Below are positions 1 to 6,336 of a stretch of 9,410 nt of DNA, piece by piece; the stretch's first letter is position 1; the number at the start of each line of letters is the position of its first letter. The notes below the pieces were generated by a model. It saw only the letters and a program-made list of their open reading frames with translations. It searched no databases and was not told the origin of the DNA. The translations under genes and the position numbers were made by a program. The stretch lies in the NCBI GenBank assembly GCA_030623125.1, contig JAUXMQ010000023.1:1-9410 (forward strand), read 5' to 3'. This stretch comes from Acidimicrobiia bacterium. GTDB lineage: Bacteria > Actinomycetota > Acidimicrobiia > Spongiisociales > ZC4RG35.

Positions 1-1
1 G

Positions 2-142
2 ATCCGCTCCGTCTGCTGGCCGGCTGACCTGGCTCACCTCCAAGAGATGTCGACGGGTGCCAAGGGCAGGGTGCTCCTCGACTTGAGGGTGGCGGCTCGG
101 GGGAGTCGCCGCCTTCTCCTGTATCGCTACTCAAAGCCTTAA
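2..142 (+). CDS. possible C-terminal end of an upstream gene (5' partial, unidentified)
   Basis: This frame is open from the window edge to a TAA at 140-142 and gives 46 residues. Its third codon positions are about 78% G or C (36 of 46), clearly better than the other two forward frames, which supports coding. I do not recognise the product: the fragment is Arg- and Leu-rich and shows no family motif. In mycobacteria the gene before tatA is pafC, a WYL-domain regulator of the Pup-proteasome locus, but this tail does not resemble a WYL C-terminus well enough to claim that. A competing reading is the first frame, which stops at 25-27 and would leave only eight residues of an upstream gene. The sequence upstream of the window would settle it. 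Confidence 0.4.
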   Translation: MRSVCWPADLAHLQEMSTGAKGRVLLDLRVAARGSRRLLLYRYSKP

Positions 143-145
143 TGT
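140..145 (+). promoter_or_regulatory. putative -10 hexamer for the Tat operon (leaderless start)
   Basis: TAATGT matches the actinobacterial TANNNT -10 pattern and ends seven bases before the tat ATG at 153. A transcript would then start at or next to the start codon. No Shine-Dalgarno sequence is present between the hexamer and the ATG, which fits a leaderless mRNA. No convincing -35 element lies 16-18 bases upstream. The hexamer overlaps the TAA stop of the possible upstream frame. This is inferred from spacing and motif only. Confidence 0.35.
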
Positions 146-152
146 TCACTCC

Positions 153-521
153 ATGCTTCAGGGCGGCGAGATCATCATCATTGCGATCCTGGCACTTGTC
201 GTGCTGGGTCCAAAACGTCTGCCTGAGTTGGCGCGCAAGATTGGGGGGTGGACCACAGAGCTTCGTGCGGCGGCAAGAGAGATCTCCCGGGGGCTCGAGT
301 CAGAAGTCGCCGACCTCAAGGCGGTGGGAGAGGAGCTCAAGGCTCCGCTCGATGAGTTGAAGCAGCCCCTCAAGGACATCCAACGAGATGTCAAGTCCGC
401 GGACCCACGGGGTCTCGACTGGACGGGACCAAAACCTGTGTCCGGCCCCACGCCCGAGGATGCCATGGCCGACCTCGAAGAACTCGAGAGGACCCCGGAT
501 CCCGACGAGGAAGCCGAGTGA
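153..521 (+). CDS. tatB: Sec-independent translocase subunit, TatB/TatA family
   Basis: This is a small membrane subunit of the twin-arginine translocase, which exports folded proteins across the cytoplasmic membrane with TatC. The 122-residue protein has Glu6, one hydrophobic helix at about 7-19, the hinge motif LGPKRLPELARKIG at 18-31, then a long charged amphipathic helix and coiled-coil-like stretch to about 80. The tail, from about 100, is acidic. The VLGPKRLPE hinge, the N-terminal Glu and the length above 100 residues look more like TatB than TatA, which is usually 60-90 residues with an FG hinge. In mycobacteria, however, the gene next to tatC is called tatA, so the A/B assignment is unsure. 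ATG 153 is the first start after an in-frame stop at 84-86. It has no Shine-Dalgarno sequence, and a -10-like hexamer lies just upstream. Its end overlaps the tatC start by four bases. Confidence 0.85.
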   Translation: MLQGGEIIIIAILALVVLGPKRLPELARKIGGWTTELRAAAREISRGLESEVADLKAVGEELKAPLDELKQPLKDIQRDVKSADPRGLDWTGPKPVSGPTPEDAMADLEELERTPDPDEEAE

Positions 522-1231
522 GCGACGCCGAGCCACAGTCGATCCTCACTCATCTCGACGAATTGCGATGGCGCATCGTCAAGATGGCGATTGCCATCCT
601 GGTCGGGGCAATTGTCGCCTTTGTGTTTTCCGACCAGCTGCGCAACATCTTGGAAGCACCCTTTGAGACTGCCGCGCCGGAGTCCTCTCTTCAGAGTCTT
701 GCCGCCACCGAGCAGTGGGGAGTGCTGATGCGGATCGGACTGTTTGGCGGCGTGATCCTGGCGAGTCCCGTGATTCTCTTCCAGTTGTGGGGGTTCGTGA
801 ACCCGGCTCTCACCTCGAGAGAGCGCAAATGGGCGATCCCCGTTGTGATGGCGCTTGCCATCCTCTTCGTCGGTGGGGTTCTCTTTGGTTACTGGGCGCT
901 TCCCCGGGGTCTGGCGTTCCTGCTCGATATCTTCCCGGATGTGGATAACAATCTCCGGGTTGGCGATTACTACTCGTTCACCTTGAGATTCCTGCTCGCG
1001 TTCGGTCTTGCCTTCCTGTATCCGGTGTTTCTGTTTGCGGCCGCTGCGGCCGGAGTTGTGACATCGCAACAGTTGGGCCGCGGGCGACGGTGGGCCGTCC
1101 TCATCGTGGTGACAGGCGCCGCGCTGATCACACCCAGTGGTGACGCCTTTACCCTGATGCTCCTGTCGGTGCCGCTCTACCTGATGTATGAGATCACCTA
1201 CTGGCTGGTTCGATTCGTTCTCAAGAAATGA
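518..1231 (+). CDS. tatC: Sec-independent protein translocase TatC
   Basis: TatC is the polytopic core of the Tat translocase. It recognises twin-arginine signal peptides and nucleates TatA/TatB assembly. The 237-residue length is typical. Visible hallmarks are HLDELRWR at 12-19 with Glu15, Pro48, the SPVILFQLWGFVNPAL segment at 83-98 followed by Arg-Glu-Arg with Glu102, ITPSGD at 204-209 with Asp209, and Pro219. Six membrane spans are readable at about 20-38, 70-92, 107-129, 155-180, 192-206 and 210-228. The fourth span reads FGLAFLYPV, with Leu167 where most TatC proteins have Glu (E. coli Glu170). The GTG start overlaps the preceding TGA as GTGA. GAGGA at 507-511 is a good ribosome binding site, so this start is well supported. 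The end overlaps the helicase start as ATGA, implying translational coupling. Confidence 0.96.
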   Translation: MSDAEPQSILTHLDELRWRIVKMAIAILVGAIVAFVFSDQLRNILEAPFETAAPESSLQSLAATEQWGVLMRIGLFGGVILASPVILFQLWGFVNPALTSRERKWAIPVVMALAILFVGGVLFGYWALPRGLAFLLDIFPDVDNNLRVGDYYSFTLRFLLAFGLAFLYPVFLFAAAAAGVVTSQQLGRGRRWAVLIVVTGAALITPSGDAFTLMLLSVPLYLMYEITYWLVRFVLKK

Positions 1232-3777
1232 GCGACGCAACGCTGGCCGAGTTCTGGGAACGGATCGAGTTCACTCCCGACCAATTTCAACTCGAGGCGG
1301 GCGAGGCCATAAGCGACGGATCCTCGGTGGTGGTCACCGCACCAACCGGGGCCGGCAAAACCCTCGTTGCAGAGGCCGCCATCCATCTAGCGCTCGACGG
1401 AGGCAAACGCTCCTTCTACACCACGCCAATAAAGGCATTGTCGAACCAGAAGTTCACCGACTTCTCAGACGAATACGGCTCCGATCGTGTCGGGCTCCTC
1501 ACCGGCGACAACGTGATCAATCCGAAGGCTCCGGTGATCGTGGCGACCCTCGAGGTCCTCCGAAACATGATCTACGCCGACGCAAGCCAACTCCACGATG
1601 TGGCCTTTGTCGTGCTCGACGAGGCCCACTATCTACAGGATCGCACCAGGGGGGCCGCCTGGGAAGAGGTGATCATCCACTGTCCCCGTCACGTCCAATT
1701 CGTCTGCCTGTCGGCAACCATCTCCAACAATCAGCAGTTCGCAGACTGGGTCGGTGAAAGACGGGGATCCACCCGCCTGATCTCGACAGATGTCCGACCC
1801 GTGCCTCTCGAGTCGATGTACATGCTCAAGGATCGGATGGGGTCACATGCGCTTCACCTCCTGGCAACCTTCGTGACCAGGGATGGGCGACGCCGCACCA
1901 ATCCGCGCTTGGAGCAAATGCTCGGCCTCGAGCGAGGTAGAAAGCGTCGTTTCAAGACACCCAACCGGGAAGAGACGGTCGAGGCCCTTGCCTCCGAGGA
2001 CATGCTCCCTGTCATCTACTTCATCTTCTCTCGCGCCGGCTGTGACGCCGCAGCAAACCATCTCGTGGAAGCGCGATTGAGGCTGACCAACTCCGAAGAG
2101 AGGCAAGCCATTCGCGAAATCGCCGAGGAACGGACAGCTCATCTCGGCGACGACGACCTCGACGTCCTCGGCTATGACCGTTGGATGGTTGGTCTCGAGG
2201 CCGGGGTTGCCTCGCATCACGCCGGATTGGTCCCTGCTTTCAAAGAAGCCGTCGAGGACTTGTTCGGACTGGGATATCTCAAGGTGGTCTTTGCCACCGA
2301 GACTCTTGCTCTGGGGATCAACATGCCGGCTCGCTCCGTTGTCATCGAGAACCTCTCCAAGTTCAACGGGGAGAATCATGAGCTTCTTCGGCCGGGGGAC
2401 TACACACAGTTGACCGGCAGGGCGGGCCGAAGGGGCATCGACGTCGAGGGCTTTGGAGTGTTGCTGCATTCGTCGTTCGTCCGCTTCAACCAGGTGACCG
2501 AGATTGCTTCCAGCGGAGCTCACGAGCTCAGATCCAGCTTTCGTCCTACGTACAACATGACGGCCAACCTCATTGCCAACTACCGACAGGACGAGGCAAA
2601 AGCCCTTCTCGAAGCCTCGTTTGCCGCCTTCCAACGAGAGGACGATCGGGCAGATGCCGGAGACGCCATCATTGCCCTCGAGCATCAGTTGGCGAACGAG
2701 GAGTCCCAGGCCGAGTGTGATCGGGGCTCGGTGGAGGAGTACATGGCCGTGATCGAGGCGCTTGACCCGAAACAGCGCAACGACGGGATCGCTGCGACAT
2801 TGAACACGGGCGACGTGTTTGACATCGTCGGGGGCTCTCGCGATGGCCGCTACGCGGTGCTCAAGAGACTTGCGCGAAAGAATGGCAGCGCCCGCTATCT
2901 GGTTCTCTCCACCTCGGGTCGGGTCTCAACGGTTGGCTCCCGGGAGATCCCGAGTGCCAGTCGCCGGGCGGGCAAGCTCAATCTGCCAACACCGTTCAGG
3001 CCTCGTGACCGACGGTTCGTGCAGGAAACGCTGAGACGGTTGAGAAGAGTCCCGCCAGTGACCTCTGACCGATCGCCGCAGAGAAAGATGTTGGTTGAAC
3101 ACCCTGTCGCGGAATGTCCCGACGCGGGCCGTCATCTGGCGGCGATGAGACGCGCCAATCGAATCAGACGCCGTCTCAGCCAGCACAGGGCGTTGCGTCG
3201 AAAGTCGGGATTCGGGCTTGTCGAAGAGTTCGGAGCAATCCGCCAGCTCCTCGAAGAGCTCGACTACACCGAGGGCTGGTCTCTGACAGGAAGAGGGGAA
3301 CGGCTGCGAAAGATCTACAACGAGACCGACCTGCTTCTGGCCGAGGCAGTGGAGAGGGGTTTTCTCTACGGGCTCGAGCCCCCCGAGCTAGCTTCTCTGC
3401 TGTCGGTGTTCGTCTATGAGCCAAGGTCTGATCAGGCGTCAGTTCCCGATTGGCCCACCCAGGAGCTAGCGGTCCGATGGTCAGACATCGAGACGCTCTG
3501 GAAGGACCTCACCGAGCGGGAGCGGGATCTGCGACTGTCGCCAACCAGACGCCCGGACCCCGGTTTTGGCAACCTTGCCTATCTTTGGGCGGGCGAGATG
3601 GCTTTCGATGACCTTCCGACACACGGCATGGCGCCGGGTGATTTCGTGCGTGTCTCCCGCCAGCTAGCGGATCTGCTCCGCCAGATCAGGGAAGGAGTCT
3701 CCGAGCTTCGCGGAGAGGCCACCATCGCGCTCATCTCCGTGGATCGGGGAGTCGTGGCGGCCCAAGGAGTTGGCTGA
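1228..3777 (+). CDS. helY: Ski2/Mtr4-like DEAH-box helicase, HelY family
   Basis: This is a superfamily 2 ATP-dependent helicase, presumably acting in the cytoplasm on RNA or nucleic acid duplexes. The actinobacterial HelY proteins, relatives of Ski2/Mtr4, have a poorly defined physiological role. The 849-residue protein compares with about 906 in M. tuberculosis HelY (Rv2092c). Motifs in order are a Q-like FTPDQFQLEA at 15-24, Walker A APTGAGKT at 38-45, motif Ia TPIKALSNQKF at 66-76, Walker B DEAH at 131-134, SAT at 162-164, motif V around ATETLALGINMPAR from 356, and motif VI QLTGRAGRRGID at 394-405. The C-terminal part, about 660-845, matches the DSHCT domain, including a TGRGERLRKI-like stretch near 688. 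All motor motifs look intact and I see no frameshift. The ATG overlaps the tatC stop as ATGA and has only weak ribosome-binding complementarity. The tatC-helY order matches the mycobacterial locus. Confidence 0.95.
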   Translation: MSDATLAEFWERIEFTPDQFQLEAGEAISDGSSVVVTAPTGAGKTLVAEAAIHLALDGGKRSFYTTPIKALSNQKFTDFSDEYGSDRVGLLTGDNVINPKAPVIVATLEVLRNMIYADASQLHDVAFVVLDEAHYLQDRTRGAAWEEVIIHCPRHVQFVCLSATISNNQQFADWVGERRGSTRLISTDVRPVPLESMYMLKDRMGSHALHLLATFVTRDGRRRTNPRLEQMLGLERGRKRRFKTPNREETVEALASEDMLPVIYFIFSRAGCDAAANHLVEARLRLTNSEERQAIREIAEERTAHLGDDDLDVLGYDRWMVGLEAGVASHHAGLVPAFKEAVEDLFGLGYLKVVFATETLALGINMPARSVVIENLSKFNGENHELLRPGDYTQLTGRAGRRGIDVEGFGVLLHSSFVRFNQVTEIASSGAHELRSSFRPTYNMTANLIANYRQDEAKALLEASFAAFQREDDRADAGDAIIALEHQLANEESQAECDRGSVEEYMAVIEALDPKQRNDGIAATLNTGDVFDIVGGSRDGRYAVLKRLARKNGSARYLVLSTSGRVSTVGSREIPSASRRAGKLNLPTPFRPRDRRFVQETLRRLRRVPPVTSDRSPQRKMLVEHPVAECPDAGRHLAAMRRANRIRRRLSQHRALRRKSGFGLVEEFGAIRQLLEELDYTEGWSLTGRGERLRKIYNETDLLLAEAVERGFLYGLEPPELASLLSVFVYEPRSDQASVPDWPTQELAVRWSDIETLWKDLTERERDLRLSPTRRPDPGFGNLAYLWAGEMAFDDLPTHGMAPGDFVRVSRQLADLLRQIREGVSELRGEATIALISVDRGVVAAQGVG

Positions 3778-4661
3778 TGCGCAGGTGGCTCGTGATCGTG
3801 AACAAGGCGGCCGGTCGCAAGGCGGTCCGAGTCGGGCAGATACAGGAGGTCTTGAAAGCCGCTTCAGTCGACGCCGACATGGTGGTGCCTGAGTCCAGGG
3901 CCGAAACGGAGGAGGTCCTGAAGACTGCCACTTCCGAGGGGAGGACTCATTTTGCCCTGGCTGGAGGTGACGGCACCGTCAACCTCGCCGTGAATGTCCT
4001 CCTGAACCTCGATCTCGATGGTCCCCCCACCATTGGTGTTCTTCCGGTCGGCACCGGCTGTGACCTGCTTCGCACGTTTGGGCTTCCTCAGGAGTTGGGG
4101 TCTGCGGCCAAGCACCTTGGCACCGAAGAGACATACGCCATCGACGTGGTGACGCTGGAGGGCGTCTGGGGTCGGCGGTATTTTGTCAACGTCGCCCAGG
4201 TCGGGGCGGGCGCCGCGGCCGCCGAGACGGCGCCCAAGATCAGCCGTAAACTGGGTGTACTTCGGTATCCACTGGCGTTTGGGATTCGTCTGCCCCGGTT
4301 TCCGATGGCGAATGTGACTGTCACAACAGAGCGTCGCACCTATGAATCGGAGGCCCTTGCTGTGATCATGGCGAACGCCCAGTTCTTCGCAGGGGGGTGG
4401 AACGTGGCGCCCAAGGCGACCTTGGTAGACGGCATTCTTGACATTCAGATAATCAGCGCCAGCAAGGCTCGGGCGCCCGCCATCGTGCCGAAAGTGATCA
4501 AGGGAACCCATCTTCGGGACCCTTCCGTACGACGCTTCACGGCCGCTGAGTTCAGAATCGAGACCGAGCCAAGGTGGCCTCTGGAAGCAGATGGAGACCT
4601 GGTCGGGAATACGACAGTCTCGGGTCGGGTTGTTCCCGCCGCGATACACCTCAAAATCTGA
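3777..4661 (+). CDS. diacylglycerol/sphingosine-kinase-like lipid kinase (DAGK/LCB5 family)
   Basis: Members of this family transfer phosphate from ATP to a lipid hydroxyl such as diacylglycerol at the membrane face. The 294-residue length is normal. The nucleotide-binding motif GGDGTVN is at 63-69, LPVGTGCDLLRTFGLP at 89-104, the interdomain region with FVNVAQVGAGA is in the middle, and DGD is at 272-274. Three positions differ from the usual consensus: GGDGTxNE has Leu70 instead of Glu, GTxND has Cys95 instead of Asn, and the C-terminal DGE reads DGD. The fold is clear, but the substrate is not, and it may be a lipid other than diacylglycerol. AAGGAG at 3764-3769 sits seven bases before the ATG and supports this start. 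The start overlaps the helicase stop by one base (TGATG). It closes the first transcription unit before a small gap. Confidence 0.88.
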   Translation: MRRWLVIVNKAAGRKAVRVGQIQEVLKAASVDADMVVPESRAETEEVLKTATSEGRTHFALAGGDGTVNLAVNVLLNLDLDGPPTIGVLPVGTGCDLLRTFGLPQELGSAAKHLGTEETYAIDVVTLEGVWGRRYFVNVAQVGAGAAAAETAPKISRKLGVLRYPLAFGIRLPRFPMANVTVTTERRTYESEALAVIMANAQFFAGGWNVAPKATLVDGILDIQIISASKARAPAIVPKVIKGTHLRDPSVRRFTAAEFRIETEPRWPLEADGDLVGNTTVSGRVVPAAIHLKI

Positions 4662-4673
4662 TCAAGGTTGTCT

Positions 4674-4679
4674 TATACT
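4674..4679 (+). promoter_or_regulatory. putative -10 hexamer upstream of the DUF4193 gene
   Basis: TATACT lies in the 43-base gap after the lipid kinase and matches the TATAAT consensus at five of six bases. A start about seven bases downstream would give a leader of about 18-20 bases. No good -35 hexamer is visible 16-18 bases upstream, where the sequence is A-rich around 4651-4657. This is the first real gap in the window, so an internal promoter for the downstream genes is reasonable. Confidence 0.45.
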
Positions 4680-4687
4680 CCCGCGCC

Positions 4688-4699
4688 GTCGGGACCGAC
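4688..4699 (+). promoter_or_regulatory. small hairpin covering the ribosome binding site of the DUF4193 gene
   Basis: GTCG at 4688-4691 can pair with CGAC at 4696-4699 across a GGAC loop. The hairpin places the only Shine-Dalgarno-like bases (GGGA, 4691-4694) in its stem and loop, five bases before the ATG at 4705. The stem is short, so it may be accidental. Confidence 0.2.
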
Positions 4700-4704
4700 C
4701 CCGC

Positions 4705-5136
4705 ATGGAAATGGCAGAAAAGAAAACCGCGGACATCACAAAAGAGAAATCCTCCGACATCGAGGAGCTCAAAAACGCCGAGGAAGTCGAATCTGAGGAC
4801 GGGGAGCTCGAGGATGACGCTTTCGAGGAGGAGACCACTGTTGACGATCTCGACGACGATGAGGACGACGACGACGGCCATGACGAGGAAACCGCCGAAG
4901 CACTCGAAGAGCTGGAGTCCGAGGAGTTGAAGCTGACCGAGGATGAGGCGAGCGAAGCGTTACTCGTAGACGAGGTAAAAGAGCTTCGCGCCATGCGACG
5001 TGAGGAGTTGACGATGAATGTCGACGCCCAGGGCCAGAAATCAGACGAGTTTGTCTGCCAGTCGTGCTTCATGGTGAAGCGGATGAGCCAGATGGCCAAC
5101 AAGCGCAAGATGATCTGCCAGGACTGTGTTGCCTGA
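4705..5136 (+). CDS. DUF4193-like zinc-ribbon protein with acidic N-terminal region
   Basis: This soluble 143-residue protein has a C-terminal four-cysteine zinc ribbon: VCQSC (Cys118, Cys121) and ICQDC (Cys138, Cys141). The ribbon is preceded by SDEFVC, and the protein ends DCVA. A DEF-C-x2-CF ribbon at the extreme C-terminus is the mark of the actinobacterial DUF4193 family, whose role is unknown. The first part is unusual. Residues about 27-72 are dominated by Asp and Glu, including a near-pure Asp/Glu run at 47-57, followed by a helical Glu/Leu-rich stretch to about 100. Known DUF4193 proteins are about 100 residues, so this one is longer. An upstream in-frame start at 4591 would run into the lipid kinase gene, so I chose ATG 4705, which has GGGA about ten bases upstream. 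ATG 4711 is an alternative. Zinc binding is inferred. A nucleic-acid-mimic or transcription-associated role is only a guess. Confidence 0.85.
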   Translation: MEMAEKKTADITKEKSSDIEELKNAEEVESEDGELEDDAFEEETTVDDLDDDEDDDDGHDEETAEALEELESEELKLTEDEASEALLVDEVKELRAMRREELTMNVDAQGQKSDEFVCQSCFMVKRMSQMANKRKMICQDCVA

Positions 5137-5860
5137 GCGGGTCACGGTCGTCGTACCCACATACAACGAGCGCGAGAATCTCGCCGATCTGACCCAAGCC
5201 GTTACCGACCTCGGCTTCGAGGTTCTCGTGGTCGACGATGCCTCCCCCGACGGAACTGGTGAGATTGCCGACGGGTTGAGCCGGGACAACCATCTGATAT
5301 CGGTTCTGCACCGCACCGCCAAAGAGGGACTCGGTCCCGCCTATGCCGCAGCGTTTGACCATCTCCTCGAGGGCGACACTGAGGTGGTCATCGAGATGGA
5401 CGCCGACTTCAGTCATGATCCGGCCGACCTCCCTCGACTGGTCGCCGCAATCGAAGAGGGCGCCGAAGTGGTGATTGGCTCCCGTTATGTGCCTGGAGGC
5501 TCCACACCCGATTGGCCGGCCCATCGGCGTTTTATCTCCCGGGCCGGAAATCTCTACGCGAGGGTGATGCTGGGCACGCCGATCCATGACGCAACCGCCG
5601 GTTTCAGGGCTTTTACCCGCGCAGCTCTGACCCGTCTGCCGTACCGGGAGGCAGAGGCTTCGGGTTATGGCTTTCAGGTGGAGATGGCCTGGCGGGCACA
5701 CCAACTCGGTCTGTCCATCGTCGAAGTGCCGATCAGCTTCAAGGATCGAACGCGGGGAACGTCCAAGATGGGTCTGAGAATCGTCACCGAGGCCATGTGG
5801 CTCGTGACGATCTGGGGGCTGGGACGGCTCCGGCGGACACTACCGTTCACCCGTAGATGA
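5126..5860 (+). CDS. polyprenol-phosphate glycosyltransferase (DPM1/Ppm1-like, GT2)
   Basis: This GT-A fold family 2 enzyme probably transfers mannose (or a related sugar) from a nucleotide sugar to polyprenyl phosphate at the cytoplasmic face of the membrane, feeding lipoglycan or glycoprotein synthesis. The 244-residue protein has PTYNERENL at 11-19, VVDDASPDGT at 35-44, the metal-binding MDADFSHDP at 91-99, GSRYVPGG at 118-125, TAGFRAF at 157-163, GYGFQVEM at 180-187 and VPISFKDRTRGTSKM at 201-215. These match dolichol/polyprenol-phosphate mannose synthases. It has no C-terminal membrane domain, only a hydrophobic, basic tail, so membrane association would be peripheral. GTG 5126 overlaps the previous stop. 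AGGA at 5120-5123 is too close to it and fits TTG 5129 better, so either start is possible. The sugar specificity cannot be read from sequence. Confidence 0.9.
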   Translation: MLPERVTVVVPTYNERENLADLTQAVTDLGFEVLVVDDASPDGTGEIADGLSRDNHLISVLHRTAKEGLGPAYAAAFDHLLEGDTEVVIEMDADFSHDPADLPRLVAAIEEGAEVVIGSRYVPGGSTPDWPAHRRFISRAGNLYARVMLGTPIHDATAGFRAFTRAALTRLPYREAEASGYGFQVEMAWRAHQLGLSIVEVPISFKDRTRGTSKMGLRIVTEAMWLVTIWGLGRLRRTLPFTRR

Positions 5861-6336
5861 GAGTCGCGGCAAGGGAAGCATCCCCAGACGACATCGACGT
5901 CCTCGTCAGTCTCTATAGATCGCTCGAGGACGAGATGGTGGGTCTTCACCCAATGTGGCCGCTGGCCGACGGGCTTGTCGAGCCTGTCGATGAGTCGTTT
6001 GCCGGTGCACTCCGCCACCCCGACGTCATCGTCTTGATCGGAGCAATCGATGACATTCCTTTCGGGTTTCTGTTGGCTCGGGTGGAGACACTGTTGGACC
6101 AGGCAGGGGATGAGAGAATCGGGGCGATACGTCTGATCTTCGTGGACCATGAGGCAAGAGAGGTCGCCGTGGGCGAGGGGATGAGGGACATGGCCATCGA
6201 ATTGCTCCGTGAACGGGGGATCACCAAGTTCGACGCTCACGTTCTCCCCGGTCATCGTCTTGCCAAGAACTTCTTCGAGGCGGGCGGATTCAGCGCCAGG
6301 TCAATCGTGATGCATCACGACGACAATCGTGAGTGA
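5857..6336 (+). CDS. GNAT-family N-acetyltransferase
   Basis: This is a single-domain acetyl-CoA-dependent acyltransferase of 159 residues, the usual size. The N-terminal RVAAREASPDDIDVLVSLY is a typical GNAT opening. Motif A is at about 92-110, where VDHEAREVAVGEGM stands for the V-x-R-x-x-G-x-G-type pyrophosphate loop, here with Val where the first loop Gly is common. The C-terminal part has AKNFFEAGGFSAR at 136-148, the characteristic N-x-F-x-x-x-GF-x-x-R ending. The acceptor substrate cannot be predicted. The ATG overlaps the glycosyltransferase stop as ATGA and lacks a Shine-Dalgarno sequence, so translation likely depends on coupling. A toxin role is unlikely, because there is no antitoxin partner and the neighbours are metabolic. 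Confidence 0.85.
   Translation: MRVAAREASPDDIDVLVSLYRSLEDEMVGLHPMWPLADGLVEPVDESFAGALRHPDVIVLIGAIDDIPFGFLLARVETLLDQAGDERIGAIRLIFVDHEAREVAVGEGMRDMAIELLRERGITKFDAHVLPGHRLAKNFFEAGGFSARSIVMHHDDNRE

Noticed and set aside
1..5. Window begins with GATCC, the overhang pattern of a BamHI or Sau3AI clone end
   Set aside because: Five bases are not evidence of a cloning junction, and the window edges may be arbitrary.
91..113. GGCGGC / GCCGCC inverted repeat followed by a short pyrimidine run, a possible terminator before the Tat operon
   Set aside because: The six-base stem has an 11-base loop and no T tract, and it falls inside the possible upstream coding frame. It is too weak to call.
142..360. Alternative frame starting ATG 142, making a TAATG overlap with the upstream frame
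   Set aside because: It runs across the TatB gene in another frame and its translation has no family resemblance, while the TatB hinge motif is unmistakable in the chosen frame.
158..1240. Long open frame on the minus strand, about 360 codons, opposite the Tat genes
   Set aside because: It is the antisense shadow of two clearly conserved membrane protein genes in GC-rich DNA. Its translation is low-complexity and charged with no recognisable motif.
1843..2685. Minus-strand open frame of 280 codons inside the helicase gene
   Set aside because: It lies fully opposite conserved helicase motifs, has no supporting ribosome site or neighbours, and shows no family signature.
4626..4638. CGGG-TTGTT-CCCG hairpin at the end of the lipid kinase gene, a possible terminator
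   Set aside because: It has a four-base stem, lies inside coding sequence and has no T tract after it.
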